A DNA stretch of 64,000 bases from Actinomycetes bacterium (GTDB lineage: Bacteria > Actinomycetota > Actinomycetes > Propionibacteriales > Nocardioidaceae). The first letter of the stretch is position 1, and every line of letters starts with the position of its first letter. The position numbers were made by a program, and so were the translations under genes. This document shows positions 1 to 8,481 of the stretch, piece by piece. Under the pieces are notes generated by a model. That model saw only the letters and a program-made list of their open reading frames with translations, was not told the DNA's origin and ran no database searches. The DNA is taken from NCBI GenBank assembly GCA_023396115.1, contig JAEWXC010000022.1, positions 62,001 through 126,000 on the forward strand, in the 5' to 3' direction.

Positions 1-146
1 CCGGTCACCTGGACCGGGTCGCCCGGATCCGGGCCGACGTCGCCCGGGTGGGTGGTCTGGCGGTGTGCGGCGCCGCCTACGACGGTGTCGGGGTGCCGGC
101 GGTGATCGCCTCGGCCGGTGCCGCGGTGACGGCGCTGGGGCTGTGA
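1..146 (+). CDS. hemG: C-terminal end of a protoporphyrinogen/coproporphyrinogen III oxidase (partial)
   Basis: The frame beginning at base 3 is open from the window edge to TGA at 144-146, giving about 47 residues that read GHLDRVARIR... and end GVPAVIASAGAAV-TALGL. A glycine-rich end of the form CGAAYDGVGVPAVIASG is the usual C-terminal FAD-binding stretch of HemY-type oxidases. The next gene is hemQ, its normal partner in the actinobacterial coproporphyrin-dependent heme pathway, where the oxidase makes coproporphyrin III and HemQ acts after iron insertion. The body of the gene lies outside the window, so the name (hemG or hemY in different annotations) rests on this tail and on context. 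Confidence 0.75.
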   Translation, partial: GHLDRVARIRADVARVGGLAVCGAAYDGVGVPAVIASAGAAVTALGL

Positions 147-180
147 GCAGCGCGCTGGCCCGGCCGGGCAGAATGGCCCC

Positions 181-876
181 ATGAGCAACGCAGCCAAGGT
201 CCGGGAGATCAACGACGCCATCCGCTACACCATGTGGTCGGTGTTCCGGCTGGCCGACGTGCTGGGCGAGGCCGACCGGGCCGCGGAGGCCGCCGAGGTG
301 GAGGAGCTGACCGCGGCGCTGGCCGCCGAGGGCGTCGTCACCCGGGGCGTGTACGACCTGTCGGGTCTGCGCGGTGACGCCGACGTGATGTTCTGGTGGC
401 ACGCCGAGGACGTCGAGCAGGTCCAGGCCGCCTACAACCGGCTGCGCCGCACCGCCTTCGGGCGTCGTCTGGAGCCGGTCTGGTCGCAGGTCGCGCTGCA
501 CCGCCCGGCCGAGTTCAACAAGTCCCACGTGCCGGCTTTCATGGCCGACGAGCGGGCCCACGGCTACGTCTGCGTCTACCCGTTCGTCCGCTCCTACGAG
601 TGGTACCTGCTGCCCGACGCCGAGCGCCGCCAGATGCTGGCCGAGCACGGCAAGATGGGCCGCGACTACGCCGACGTGCGCGCCAACACCGTCTCCAGCT
701 TCGCGCTCGGCGACTACGAGTGGATCCTGGCGTTCGAGGCCGACGACCTCACCCGGATCGTGGACCTGATGCGTCACCTGCGCGCCTCCGAGGCCCGCCG
801 CCACGTCCGCGAGGAGATCCCCTTCTACACCGGCCCTCGGGCCGAGGTCGCCGACCTGCTCGACCGCCTGCCCTGA
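181..876 (+). CDS. hemQ: Coproheme decarboxylase HemQ (chlorite dismutase family)
   Basis: The product (231 aa) would convert coproheme III to heme b by two oxidative decarboxylations, the last step of heme synthesis in Gram-positive bacteria. The family signature is clear: YPFVRSYEWYLLP at residues 133-145, where Tyr133 is the expected radical tyrosine, and His156 in LAEHGKMGR as the expected proximal heme ligand. Length is typical of the actinobacterial type. It starts 34 bp after the oxidase stop. ATG at 181 has no strong Shine-Dalgarno sequence, but CAGAAT at 169-174 sits at -10 distance, so the transcript may be leaderless. The classical name 'chlorite dismutase' is a family label; chlorite breakdown is unlikely to be its role here. 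Confidence 0.93.
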   Translation: MSNAAKVREINDAIRYTMWSVFRLADVLGEADRAAEAAEVEELTAALAAEGVVTRGVYDLSGLRGDADVMFWWHAEDVEQVQAAYNRLRRTAFGRRLEPVWSQVALHRPAEFNKSHVPAFMADERAHGYVCVYPFVRSYEWYLLPDAERRQMLAEHGKMGRDYADVRANTVSSFALGDYEWILAFEADDLTRIVDLMRHLRASEARRHVREEIPFYTGPRAEVADLLDRLP

Positions 877-1353
877 GCTCGACGGCCCGGATGAGCGGGT
901 GGGGTTCGTGGCTCGCTGCGCTCGCACCTCACCGAGCGTCAGGCGGTCACCCGCTCGGCCGCACCGGGCGACGGACGGGCACCCACTCGTTCGGTGAGGC
1001 GCCGGCAGGGCGACAGGCGGCCCCTCGACCCGTTCGGTGAGGTGCCCGACGGAGGAGGGCCTCGAACCGCACCGACCCGTTCGGACGGACGGGGTTCGTG
1101 GCTCGCTGCGCTCGCACCTCACCGAGCGACAGGAGCCACCCACTCGCTCGGTCAAGGAGCCACGAACCCCGCGCCCGTTCGGTGAGGTGCCCGACGGAGG
1201 AGGGCCTCGAACCCCACCGACCCGTTCGGGCGCATGGGTTCGGGGTTCGCTGCGCTCGCACCTCACCGAGCGACAGGAGCCCACCCGTTCGAGCGCATGG
1301 GATTCGGGCTCGCTGCGCTCGCATCTCACCGGGCGGGGGTTGGGCTGAGGATC
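877..1353. repeat. Intergenic block of two 38-bp repeat types
   Basis: This 477-bp gap holds no convincing gene. It is built from repeated words. Type 1, GGGGTTCGTGGCTCGCTGCG continuing to CACCTCACCGAGCG, is identical over 38 bp at 901-938 and 1091-1128, with a shortened copy near 1239-1268 and a diverged copy at 1299-1336. Type 2, CGTTCGGTGAGGTGCCCGAC continuing to CCTCGAACC, is identical over 38 bp at 1031-1068 and 1176-1213. The start of type 2 is nearly the reverse complement of the end of type 1, so the copies can pair into hairpins. Short open frames cross the block in all directions, as expected of stop-poor GC-rich repeats, and resemble no protein I know. Confidence 0.85.
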
Positions 1354-2331
1354 TCAGAGTTTGCGCAGCCGCACGTAGCGCACCGAGTGGTCGGAGTCCT
1401 TGCGCAGCACCAGGTTGGCCCGGGAGCGGGTCGGTGCCACGTTCTCGGCCAGGTTGGGGCCGTTGATGGTGTCCCAGATGCGCTGGGACTCCGCGACCGC
1501 CTCCTCGGTGGAGAGGTGCGCGTACTTGGTGAAGTACGAGTCGGGGTTGCGGAACGCGGTCTCGCGCAGCCGCAGGAACCGGTCGGTGTACCAGCGCCGG
1601 ATGTCGGAGGCGCTGGCGTCGACGTAGACGGAGAAGTCGAAGAAGTCGCTGACCGCCAGACCGGTGCGGCCGTCCTCACGGACCCGGGCCGGCTGGAGCA
1701 CGTTGAGCCCCTCGACGATGACGATGTCGGGCCGCTTCACCACGATCTTCGCGTCCGGCACCACGTCGTAGACCAGGTGGCTGTAGATCGGTGCCTCGAC
1801 CTCGTCCTTGCCGGACTTGATGTCGACGACGAACTTCAGCAGGGCCTTGCGGTCGTAGGACTCCGGGAACCCCTTGCGGTGCAGGATGCCGCGGCGTTCC
1901 AGCTCGGCGTTGGGCAGCAGGAACCCGTCGGTGGTCACCAGCGCCACGTGCGGGTGCTCGGGCCAGTGCGCCAGCATCTGCTGCAGCACCCGGGCGGTGG
2001 TCGACTTGCCGACCGCCACCGAACCGGCCAGGCCGATCACGAACGGGGTGCGCGGCGGGACGTGCCGGTGCAGGAAGTCCTCCTGCTGACGGTGCAGCCG
2101 CCCGGCGCTCTCGACGTAGAGGCTCAACAGCCGCGACAGGGGCAGGTAGACCTGCTCCACCTCGGCCAGGTCCAGGGAGTCACCCAGACCCTGCAACTGG
2201 GCGATCTCCTCGGGCAGCAGCGGGGACTCGTTGGTCTCGGCCAGGGCGGCCCACGCGGCCCGCTGGAGCTCCACGTACGGCGAGGACTCGTGGGTCGCGG
2301 CACCGTTGGGGGGCAGAGACATGACTCTCAT
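1354..2331 (-). CDS. coaA: Type I pantothenate kinase
   Basis: Phosphorylates pantothenate with ATP, the first committed step of coenzyme A synthesis, in the cytoplasm. The product is 325 aa, near the usual 310-320. A Walker A loop GSVAVGKST lies at residues 103-111, followed by the family segment LVTTDGFLLPN and by KGFPESYD and IVIVEGLNVLQ. It is the bacterial type I (CoaA) enzyme, not type III. Two in-frame ATGs, at 2331 and 2322, are possible; GAGAG lies just before the second, so 2322 (MSLPPNG) is about as likely. It runs opposite to glmS, and the two starts are about 60 bp apart, so their promoters overlap. Confidence 0.95.
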   Translation of the reverse strand: MRVMSLPPNGAATHESSPYVELQRAAWAALAETNESPLLPEEIAQLQGLGDSLDLAEVEQVYLPLSRLLSLYVESAGRLHRQQEDFLHRHVPPRTPFVIGLAGSVAVGKSTTARVLQQMLAHWPEHPHVALVTTDGFLLPNAELERRGILHRKGFPESYDRKALLKFVVDIKSGKDEVEAPIYSHLVYDVVPDAKIVVKRPDIVIVEGLNVLQPARVREDGRTGLAVSDFFDFSVYVDASASDIRRWYTDRFLRLRETAFRNPDSYFTKYAHLSTEEAVAESQRIWDTINGPNLAENVAPTRSRANLVLRKDSDHSVRYVRLRKL

Positions 2332-2373
2332 TCTTGCAGTCGGCGAGTGCCGGGTCCGGGCGGGTCCCCCGGA

Positions 2374-2379
2374 TAGACT
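2374..2379 (+). promoter_or_regulatory. -10 box (TAGACT) of glmS
   Basis: TAGACT lies 8 nt before the glmS ATG at 2388, and there is no Shine-Dalgarno sequence in between, so transcription probably begins at or next to the start codon. No good -35 hexamer is visible. The assignment rests on spacing and on the same arrangement before several other genes of the window. Confidence 0.5.
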
Positions 2380-2387
2380 CCCGACCC

Positions 2388-4232
2388 ATGTGCGGGATCG
2401 TGGGATACGTCGGCCACCAGCAGGCTCAGGACGTCGTGGTGGAGGGGCTGAGGCGACTCGAGTACCGGGGGTACGACTCGGCCGGGGTCGCCCTGGTCTG
2501 TGACGGCGAGATCGCCTCGGCGAAGCGGGCAGGCAAGCTGGCCAACCTCGAGGCCGAGATCGCCGAGCACCCGCTGCCCACCTCCAGCACCGGGATCGGG
2601 CACACCCGGTGGGCCACCCACGGCGCGCCCACCGACGCCAACGCGCACCCGCACCTGGGTCCCGGTCGCCGGCTGGCGGTCGTGCACAACGGGATCCTCG
2701 AGAACTTCGCCGAGCTGCGCCGTGAGCTCGAGGCCGCCGGGCACGAGCTGCTCTCGGAGACCGACACCGAGATCTCCGCCCACCTGCTGGAGCTGGAGCT
2801 GGACCGCGGCCTGGACCTGACCGCGGCCATGGGTGCGGTCTGTCGTCGGCTGGAGGGCGCGTTCACGCTGGTCGCCGTCGACGGTCAGGACCCCGACCGG
2901 GTGGTCGCGGCCCGCCGCAACTCCCCGCTGGTCGTGGGGCTGGGTGAGGGGGAGAACTTCCTGGGCTCCGACGTCGCCGCGTTCATCGCGCACACCCGCA
3001 GCGCCCTCGAGCTGGGCCAGGACCAGGTCGTCACCATCACCCGCGACGGCGTCAGCGTCACCGACTTCGACGGCAACCCCGCCAGCGGGACCGAGTACCA
3101 CGTGGACTGGGACCTGGCCGCCGCCGAGAAGGACGGCCACGACTGGTTCATGCGCAAGGAGATCTTCGAGCAGCCCACCGCGGTCTCCGACGCCCTGCTG
3201 GGCCGGCACACCGCCACCGGTGCGCTGATGCTCGACGAGGTCCGCATCGACGACGAGGCGCTGCGCGACATCGACCGGATCGTGGTGGTCGGCTGCGGCA
3301 CCGCCGCCTACGCCGGCCAGGTCGCCAAATACGCGATCGAGCACTGGACCCGGATCCCGGTCGAGGTCGAGCTGGCCCACGAGTTCCGCTACCGCGACCC
3401 GATCCTGACCCGCAACACCCTCGTGGTCGCGATCAGCCAGTCCGGCGAGACCGCCGACACCCTGATGGCGATCCGGCATGCCCGCACCCAGCGCGCGAAG
3501 GTGCTGGCGATCTGCAACACCAACGGCGCCACCATCCCGCGCGAGTCCGACGCGGTCATCTACACCCACGCCGGTCCCGAGATCGGTGTCGCCTCCACCA
3601 AGGGCTTCCTCACCCAGATGGTGGCCTGCTACCTGCTCGGCCTCTACCTGGCCCAGCTGCGCGGCACGAAGTTCGGCGACGAGATCGCCGGGGTGGTCCG
3701 CGACCTGGAGCGGATCCCCGCGCAGGTCCAGCAGGTGCTCGACGGGGCCGAGGCGGTCTACGCGCTGGCCCGGGAGCTGCGCGAGTCCAAGGCGGTGCTC
3801 TTCCTGGGCCGGCACGCCGGGTTCCCGGTGGCGATGGAGGGGGCGCTGAAGCTCAAGGAGCTGGCCTACATCCACGCCGAGGGCTTCGCCGCCGGCGAGC
3901 TCAAGCACGGTCCGATCGCCCTGATCGAGCCCGGTCTGCCGGTCTTCTGCGTCGTGCCCCCGCGGGGCCGCGACCAGCTGCACGGGAAGATGGTCAGCGC
4001 GATCCAGGAGATCCGCGCCCGCGGCGCCCGCACCATCGTGCTGGCCGAGGCGGGCGACGACAGCGTTGTCGACGTCGCCGACGAGCTGATCCGGCTGCCC
4101 AACGTGCCGGTGCTGCTCCAGCCGCTGGTCGCCACCGTCCCGCTGCAGCTGTTCGCCTGCGAGCTGGCCACCCTGATGGGTCACGACGTCGACCAGCCCC
4201 GCAACCTGGCCAAGTCCGTCACGGTGGAGTGA
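2388..4232 (+). CDS. glmS: Glutamine-fructose-6-phosphate aminotransferase (isomerizing)
   Basis: Makes glucosamine-6-phosphate from fructose-6-phosphate and glutamine, the entry to peptidoglycan amino sugars. The start at 2388 is fixed because Cys2 of MCGIVGYVG must become the N-terminal nucleophile of the glutaminase domain; an upstream in-frame start at 2334 would bury it. Length is 614 aa, usual for the family. The N-terminal Ntn-hydrolase half (about 1-240) carries GIGHTRWATHG and HNGILEN. Two SIS domains follow, with ISQSGETADT and GVASTKGFLTQ, and the tail ends PRNLAKSVTVE, the conserved C-tail with its lysine. acpS follows after 3 bp. No glmS ribozyme is seen upstream. Confidence 0.97.
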   Translation: MCGIVGYVGHQQAQDVVVEGLRRLEYRGYDSAGVALVCDGEIASAKRAGKLANLEAEIAEHPLPTSSTGIGHTRWATHGAPTDANAHPHLGPGRRLAVVHNGILENFAELRRELEAAGHELLSETDTEISAHLLELELDRGLDLTAAMGAVCRRLEGAFTLVAVDGQDPDRVVAARRNSPLVVGLGEGENFLGSDVAAFIAHTRSALELGQDQVVTITRDGVSVTDFDGNPASGTEYHVDWDLAAAEKDGHDWFMRKEIFEQPTAVSDALLGRHTATGALMLDEVRIDDEALRDIDRIVVVGCGTAAYAGQVAKYAIEHWTRIPVEVELAHEFRYRDPILTRNTLVVAISQSGETADTLMAIRHARTQRAKVLAICNTNGATIPRESDAVIYTHAGPEIGVASTKGFLTQMVACYLLGLYLAQLRGTKFGDEIAGVVRDLERIPAQVQQVLDGAEAVYALARELRESKAVLFLGRHAGFPVAMEGALKLKELAYIHAEGFAAGELKHGPIALIEPGLPVFCVVPPRGRDQLHGKMVSAIQEIRARGARTIVLAEAGDDSVVDVADELIRLPNVPVLLQPLVATVPLQLFACELATLMGHDVDQPRNLAKSVTVE

Positions 4233-4235
4233 GAC

Positions 4236-4589
4236 GTGCCCGTCATCGGGATCGGCATCGACGTGGTCGACGTCGAACGCTTCGGTGAGTCCCTGGAGCG
4301 CACGCCGGCCCTGGCCGAACGGCTCTTCACCCCGGACGAGGCCGGGCGGGGACTGAACTCGCTGGCGGCCCGGTTCGCCGCCAAGGAGGCCATCGCGAAG
4401 GCGCTCGGGGCGCCGGGGAACCTCGCGTGGCACGACGCCGAGGTGGTCAACGAGTCCTCGGGCCGTCCGGTGCTGCTCATGCGGGGCACCGTCGCCGCCC
4501 GGGCCGCCGAGCTGGGCGCGAGCAGCGTCCACCTGTCGTTGAGCCACGACGCCGGGATCGCCTCGGCCGTGGTCGTGCTCGAGGGCTGA
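4236..4589 (+). CDS. acpS: Holo-[acyl-carrier-protein] synthase
   Basis: Transfers the 4'-phosphopantetheine arm of CoA to the serine of acyl carrier proteins, activating fatty acid synthesis. The 117-aa product has the two family motifs: GIGIDVVDVERF near the N-terminus (magnesium-binding Asp) and FAAKEAIAKALG in the middle (Glu and Lys of the active site), then SLSHDAGIASAVVV at the end. GTG start at 4236 is only 3 bp after the glmS stop, so the two are almost certainly co-transcribed. The link to coaA across the divergent promoter is biochemically sensible, since CoA is the substrate. Confidence 0.95.
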   Translation: MPVIGIGIDVVDVERFGESLERTPALAERLFTPDEAGRGLNSLAARFAAKEAIAKALGAPGNLAWHDAEVVNESSGRPVLLMRGTVAARAAELGASSVHLSLSHDAGIASAVVVLEG

Positions 4590-4639
4590 GCAGCAGCCGT
4601 CGCCCCGCCCCGGGCCGATCTTCTCCGCGCGTACGACAG

Positions 4640-4665
4640 CCGGACGAGGACGTCCGGGGTAACCT
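4640..4665 (+). promoter_or_regulatory. Small hairpin and -10 box (TAACCT) before the nnr gene
   Basis: A perfect 7-bp stem, CCGGACG/CGTCCGG with loop AGGA, spans 4640-4657. TAACCT at 4660-4665 follows directly and fits an actinobacterial -10 box, which would give a leader of about 40 nt ending in the ribosome site AAGGGG before ATG 4715. The hairpin could end transcription from glmS-acpS or be an operator. It has no T tract. Confidence 0.4.
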
Positions 4666-4714
4666 CACGGCGCCGCGACGCACCCGTCGCGCGGAGGCAA
4701 CAAGGGGTTTGTGG

Positions 4715-6133
4715 ATGAGGCGTGCCCACACGGTGGCACAGGTGCGGGCCGCCGAGGCCGAGGCGCTGGAGGTGCTGCCGCCCGGCACGCTGATGCGACG
4801 GGCGGCCCGCGCGCTGGCCGCGGCCGTGCTCGACGTCGCCGGTGGCGGCTACGGCACGCGGGTGTGCCTGCTCGTCGGCTCCGGTGACAACGGGGGGGAC
4901 GCGCTGCTGGCCGGCGCCGACCTCGCCCGCCGCGGCTGCGCGGTGCACGCCGCCCTGCTCACCTCCCGGGTGCACGAGTCCGCGCTCGCCGAGTTCCGCG
5001 CCAGCGGTGGCCGGGTGCTCTCCCACGGGCAGGTGCCCCGCGGACCGGTCGACGTGGTCGTGGACGGCGTCGTCGGCATCGGTGGACGCCCCGGCTTGGT
5101 GCTGGGCGCCCAGCAGGTGCTGGCGCTGCTCGACGAGACCTCCCCGGACGCCGCAGTGGTCGCCGTCGACGTGCCCTCGGGTGTGGACGTGGACACCGGG
5201 GAGACCCCCGCGAGCTTCCTGCAGGCCGACGTGACGGTCACCTTCGGCACCCACAAGGTGGCCCACCTGGTCGACCCGGCGGCCCGCGCCTGCGGCACGG
5301 TCCGGCTCGTCGACATCGGTCTGGAGCTGCCCGGGGCCGACGTGGAGGCGCTGGAGGCCGACGACGTGGCCGCGCTGCTGCCGGTGCCGGCGACCACGGC
5401 GCACAAGTACACCCGCGGCGTCGTCGGGGTCCGGGCCGGCTCGGTGGACTACCCCGGTGCCGGGGTGCTGGCCACCGCCGGTGCCTCGACCGGCCTGTGC
5501 GGGATGGTCCGCTACGTCGGTGACGCGGCCGACGAGGTGCTGCTGCGCCACCCCGAGGTGGTGCCCGGCGTCGGGCGGGTGCAGGCCTGGGCGATCGGCA
5601 GCGGCCTGTCCGGTGACGCCCGGCTGGCGCTCGCTGAGGTGGTCGCCCTGGCCCGCGAGGACGGGGCCGCGGTCGTCGTCGACGCCGGTGCCCTGGCGCC
5701 GTTGGCCGAGATCCGCACCTCCCTGGGCGTGCCGGCGGTGCTGACACCGCACGCCGGCGAGCTGGCCGCGATGACCGGCGAGGACCGGGCCCGGATCGAG
5801 GCGCACCCCCTCGCCGCGGTCCGTGAGGCCGCCGTCCGGTACGACGCGGTCGTGCTGCTCAAGGGGCCGCACACCCTGGTCGCCGACCCCTCGGGCCGGG
5901 TCCGGGTCACCACCACCGGCACCCCCTGGCTGGCCAGCGCCGGGGCCGGGGACGTGCTCACCGGCCTGGTCGGCGCCCTGCTGGCGGCCGGGTTGGAGCC
6001 GTTCGACGCGGCATCGGTCGGGTCGTGGCTGCACGGTGCCGCGGCGAGCCGCGCCTCGGCCGGCGGACCGCTGGTCGCGGCCGACCTGCCGGACGCGGTC
6101 GTGGCCGTGGTCCGCGACCTCCTGGCCCGGTGA
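4715..6133 (+). CDS. nnr: Bifunctional NAD(P)H-hydrate epimerase / ADP-dependent NAD(P)H-hydrate dehydratase
   Basis: Repairs damaged hydrated NADH and NADPH: the N-terminal YjeF domain (about 1-205) epimerises the hydrate and the C-terminal ribokinase-like domain (about 215-472) dehydrates it with ADP. The epimerase motif GSGDNGGDAL is at residues 55-64. The dehydratase has LTPHAGELAAM, LLKGPHTLVA and, near residue 408, GAGDVLTGLVGALLAAG, the nucleotide-binding signature. The start ATG at 4715 is chosen for its ribosome site AAGGGG 8 nt upstream; the frame stays open further back but without homology. It sits between acpS and alr, a common actinobacterial order. Confidence 0.93.
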   Translation: MRRAHTVAQVRAAEAEALEVLPPGTLMRRAARALAAAVLDVAGGGYGTRVCLLVGSGDNGGDALLAGADLARRGCAVHAALLTSRVHESALAEFRASGGRVLSHGQVPRGPVDVVVDGVVGIGGRPGLVLGAQQVLALLDETSPDAAVVAVDVPSGVDVDTGETPASFLQADVTVTFGTHKVAHLVDPAARACGTVRLVDIGLELPGADVEALEADDVAALLPVPATTAHKYTRGVVGVRAGSVDYPGAGVLATAGASTGLCGMVRYVGDAADEVLLRHPEVVPGVGRVQAWAIGSGLSGDARLALAEVVALAREDGAAVVVDAGALAPLAEIRTSLGVPAVLTPHAGELAAMTGEDRARIEAHPLAAVREAAVRYDAVVLLKGPHTLVADPSGRVRVTTTGTPWLASAGAGDVLTGLVGALLAAGLEPFDAASVGSWLHGAAASRASAGGPLVAADLPDAVVAVVRDLLAR

Positions 6134-6217
6134 ACGACCGCGACGCAGGCCACACCGCACGCCGGTGAGTTCGCGGTGCACCGCCCGGGCGACCCGACCG
6201 GGTGGAAGGATCGACCC

Positions 6218-7411
6218 ATGAGCTCACCGAGCGACGGCACCCGTCCGGCGATCGTGGTCGACCTGGCCGCGATCCGGCACAACCTCACGATCCTGGCCGA
6301 CCTGGTGGCCCCGGCCGCGGCGATGGCCGTGGTCAAGGCCGACGGGTACGGGCACGGCATGGTCCAGGTCGCCCGCGCCGCCCGCGAGGCCGGCATCACC
6401 TGGCTGGGCGTGGCCACCCTCCCCGAGGCGTTGGCGCTGCGGGCCGCCGGTGACCGCGGCCGGCTGCTGGGCTGGTTGGCGGTGCCCGGTGACGACTGGG
6501 CCGAGGCACTGGCCGCGGACGTCGACGTCGCCGCCTACACGCCGGCGGTGCTGGACGAGATCGCCGCCGCGGCGCGGGCCACCTCGCGCACCGCCCGGGT
6601 GCACCTCAAGATCGACACCGGCCTGAACCGCGGGGGCGCCAGCGCCGCCGACTGGCCGGCCCTGGTCGACGCCGCTGCCGAGTGGGAGCGCACCGGCGTG
6701 CTGGAGGTGGTGGGGATCTGGACCCACCCGGCCTGCGCCGACGACCCCGCCAGCGAGGTCAACGACCGCCAGGAGGCCAACTTCCGCGACGCCGTCGCGG
6801 TCGCCGAGGCCGCCGGACTGACCCCGCAGGTGCGCCACTTCGCCAACTCCGCCGCCGGGATCCTGCGCCCCTCGGCGCGCTTCGACCTGGTCCGGTTCGG
6901 GATCGCCACCTACGGCCTCGACCCCGCCCCCGGACACACCCCCGACCTCGGGCTGGTGCCGGCGATGAGCGTCACTGCGCCGCTGGTGCTGACCAAGCAG
7001 GTCGCCGCGGGTGAGGGTGTCTCCTACTCCCACACCTGGCACGCCGAACGGCCCACCACGCTGGGCCTGGTGCCGCTCGGCTACGGCGACGGGGTGCCTC
7101 GGCACGGCAGCAACACCGCTGAGGTCTTCCTGGCCGGGGCCCGCCGCCCCGTGCGCGGCCGGATCTGCATGGACCAGTTCATGGTCGACCTCGGTCCGGT
7201 GGACCCAGCCGCAACCGACCTGCCCGCCGCCGGTGAGCCGGTCGTGCTGTTCAATGCAGGCCACGCCGGTGAGCCGACCGCCCAGGACTGGGCCGAGGCG
7301 GCCGGCACCATCAGCTACGAGGTGGTCACCCGGATCGGCGGCCGCCTCGAGCGGCGCCACGTCGACGGTGCCGGTGAGCGGGCCGACCGGGAGCAGGAGG
7401 AGGACGCGTGA
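6218..7411 (+). CDS. alr: Alanine racemase
   Basis: PLP enzyme interconverting L- and D-alanine, supplying D-Ala for peptidoglycan. The 397-aa product starts at ATG 6218, 7 nt after the ribosome site GGAAGGA; an upstream in-frame start lacks one. The PLP lysine is Lys40 in AVVKADGYGHG, the usual context. The opposite-face tyrosine lies in GVSYSHTW, and LGYGDG and GRICMDQFMVDL complete the C-terminal domain. The last codons overlap the next gene by GTGA, so translation is probably coupled. Confidence 0.96.
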   Translation: MSSPSDGTRPAIVVDLAAIRHNLTILADLVAPAAAMAVVKADGYGHGMVQVARAAREAGITWLGVATLPEALALRAAGDRGRLLGWLAVPGDDWAEALAADVDVAAYTPAVLDEIAAAARATSRTARVHLKIDTGLNRGGASAADWPALVDAAAEWERTGVLEVVGIWTHPACADDPASEVNDRQEANFRDAVAVAEAAGLTPQVRHFANSAAGILRPSARFDLVRFGIATYGLDPAPGHTPDLGLVPAMSVTAPLVLTKQVAAGEGVSYSHTWHAERPTTLGLVPLGYGDGVPRHGSNTAEVFLAGARRPVRGRICMDQFMVDLGPVDPAATDLPAAGEPVVLFNAGHAGEPTAQDWAEAAGTISYEVVTRIGGRLERRHVDGAGERADREQEEDA

Positions 7412-8481
7412 GCTCATCTGTCGGCCTCGGTGGACGGATCGCGGGTGCCGTGGCCGGTGTGCTGGGCCTGGCCGCGGCCGGGACCGCGATCGGCGTCGCG
7501 CAGCGGCAGCGGGTGATCGCCCGGCGCGACCCCGAGCAGCACCGGCCCTTCGGCTCGCTGCGTTCGGAGCCGCTGGTCGTGGTCACCGACGACGGGGTCG
7601 ACCTGCACGTCGAGGTCGACGAGGTCGAGCCGGGCCGGGCGATGCCCGGGACCGAGGAGCTGACCGTCGTCTTCGCGCACGGCTACGCCCTCAACATGGA
7701 CGCCTGGCACTTCCAGCGGGAGTTCTTCGCCGGCCGGGTCCGGTGCGTCTACTACGACCAGCGGTGCCACGGCCGCTCGGGCCACGGGGCCGAGGAGTTC
7801 AACCACATCGACACCCTGGGCCGTGACCTGGTCCGGGTGATCGAGACCTGTGCGCCCGGCCCGGTGGTGGTCGTGGGGCACTCGATGGGCGGTATGAGCC
7901 TGATCGCCCTGGCCGAGCAGTTCCCCGAGCTGATCGGCACCCGGGTGGTGGGTGCGGCGCTGATCGCGACCACCGCCGGCGACCTCGACCCCGGTCGGAT
8001 CCTCTTCCCGATGCTCCCGCTGGGACTGGGTACCCGGATCATGAGCCCGGCCGTCAGCACCCTGGACCGGGGCCACCGGCTGGTGGACGCCGGACGCCGG
8101 TTCGGCAAGGACCTGGCCGAGGTGATCGCGGACAGCTACGCCTTCGGCGACGACGTGCCGGCCGACTACGTCTCGTTCCTGCTGCAGATGCTCGACGCGA
8201 CCCCGTTCGCGGTGGTGGCCGACTTCTACCCGTCGTTCGCGACCCTGTCGAAGTTCGACGCGGTCGGGGTCTTCAGCCGGGTGCCCACCGCGATCGTGTG
8301 CGGCACCGACGACAAGATCACCCGGATCACGCACAGCCGGAAGCTGCACGCCCGCATCCACGGGTCCGACCTGCTGGAGCTGCCCGGGGCCGGGCACATG
8401 GTCACCCTGGAGCGCGCGCACGAGGTCAACGCCGAGCTGGAGGACCTGCTGCTGCGGGTCGAGGCGGAGGAGTGGGAGTGA
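7408..8481 (+). CDS. Alpha/beta hydrolase with N-terminal membrane segment
   Basis: A 357-aa alpha/beta-hydrolase. The nucleophile elbow GHSMGG places Ser159, with an oxyanion region HGYALNMD at 91-98, an acid in GTDDKITRI and the catalytic His in GAGHMVTLE near the end. Residues 8-30 form a hydrophobic alanine/glycine segment that is probably a membrane anchor or uncleaved signal. It overlaps alr by 4 bp and the next gene by 4 bp. A hydrolase at this point between alr and tsaE recurs in actinobacteria, but I know of no defined substrate; lipase, esterase or peptidase are all possible. Confidence 0.85.
   Translation: MSSSVGLGGRIAGAVAGVLGLAAAGTAIGVAQRQRVIARRDPEQHRPFGSLRSEPLVVVTDDGVDLHVEVDEVEPGRAMPGTEELTVVFAHGYALNMDAWHFQREFFAGRVRCVYYDQRCHGRSGHGAEEFNHIDTLGRDLVRVIETCAPGPVVVVGHSMGGMSLIALAEQFPELIGTRVVGAALIATTAGDLDPGRILFPMLPLGLGTRIMSPAVSTLDRGHRLVDAGRRFGKDLAEVIADSYAFGDDVPADYVSFLLQMLDATPFAVVADFYPSFATLSKFDAVGVFSRVPTAIVCGTDDKITRITHSRKLHARIHGSDLLELPGAGHMVTLERAHEVNAELEDLLLRVEAEEWE

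Noticed and set aside
947..1324. Short open frames in the hemQ-coaA gap
   Set aside because: They are translations of the intergenic repeats in several frames; none has a ribosome site or family pattern.
2334..2387. Upstream start of glmS giving 18 extra residues
   Set aside because: Cys must be residue 2 for the glutaminase to mature; the extension overlaps the promoter region.
2388..4232. A glmS ribozyme or riboswitch
   Set aside because: The gene appears leaderless and no glmS ribozyme-like fold is visible upstream; such ribozymes are a Bacillota trait.
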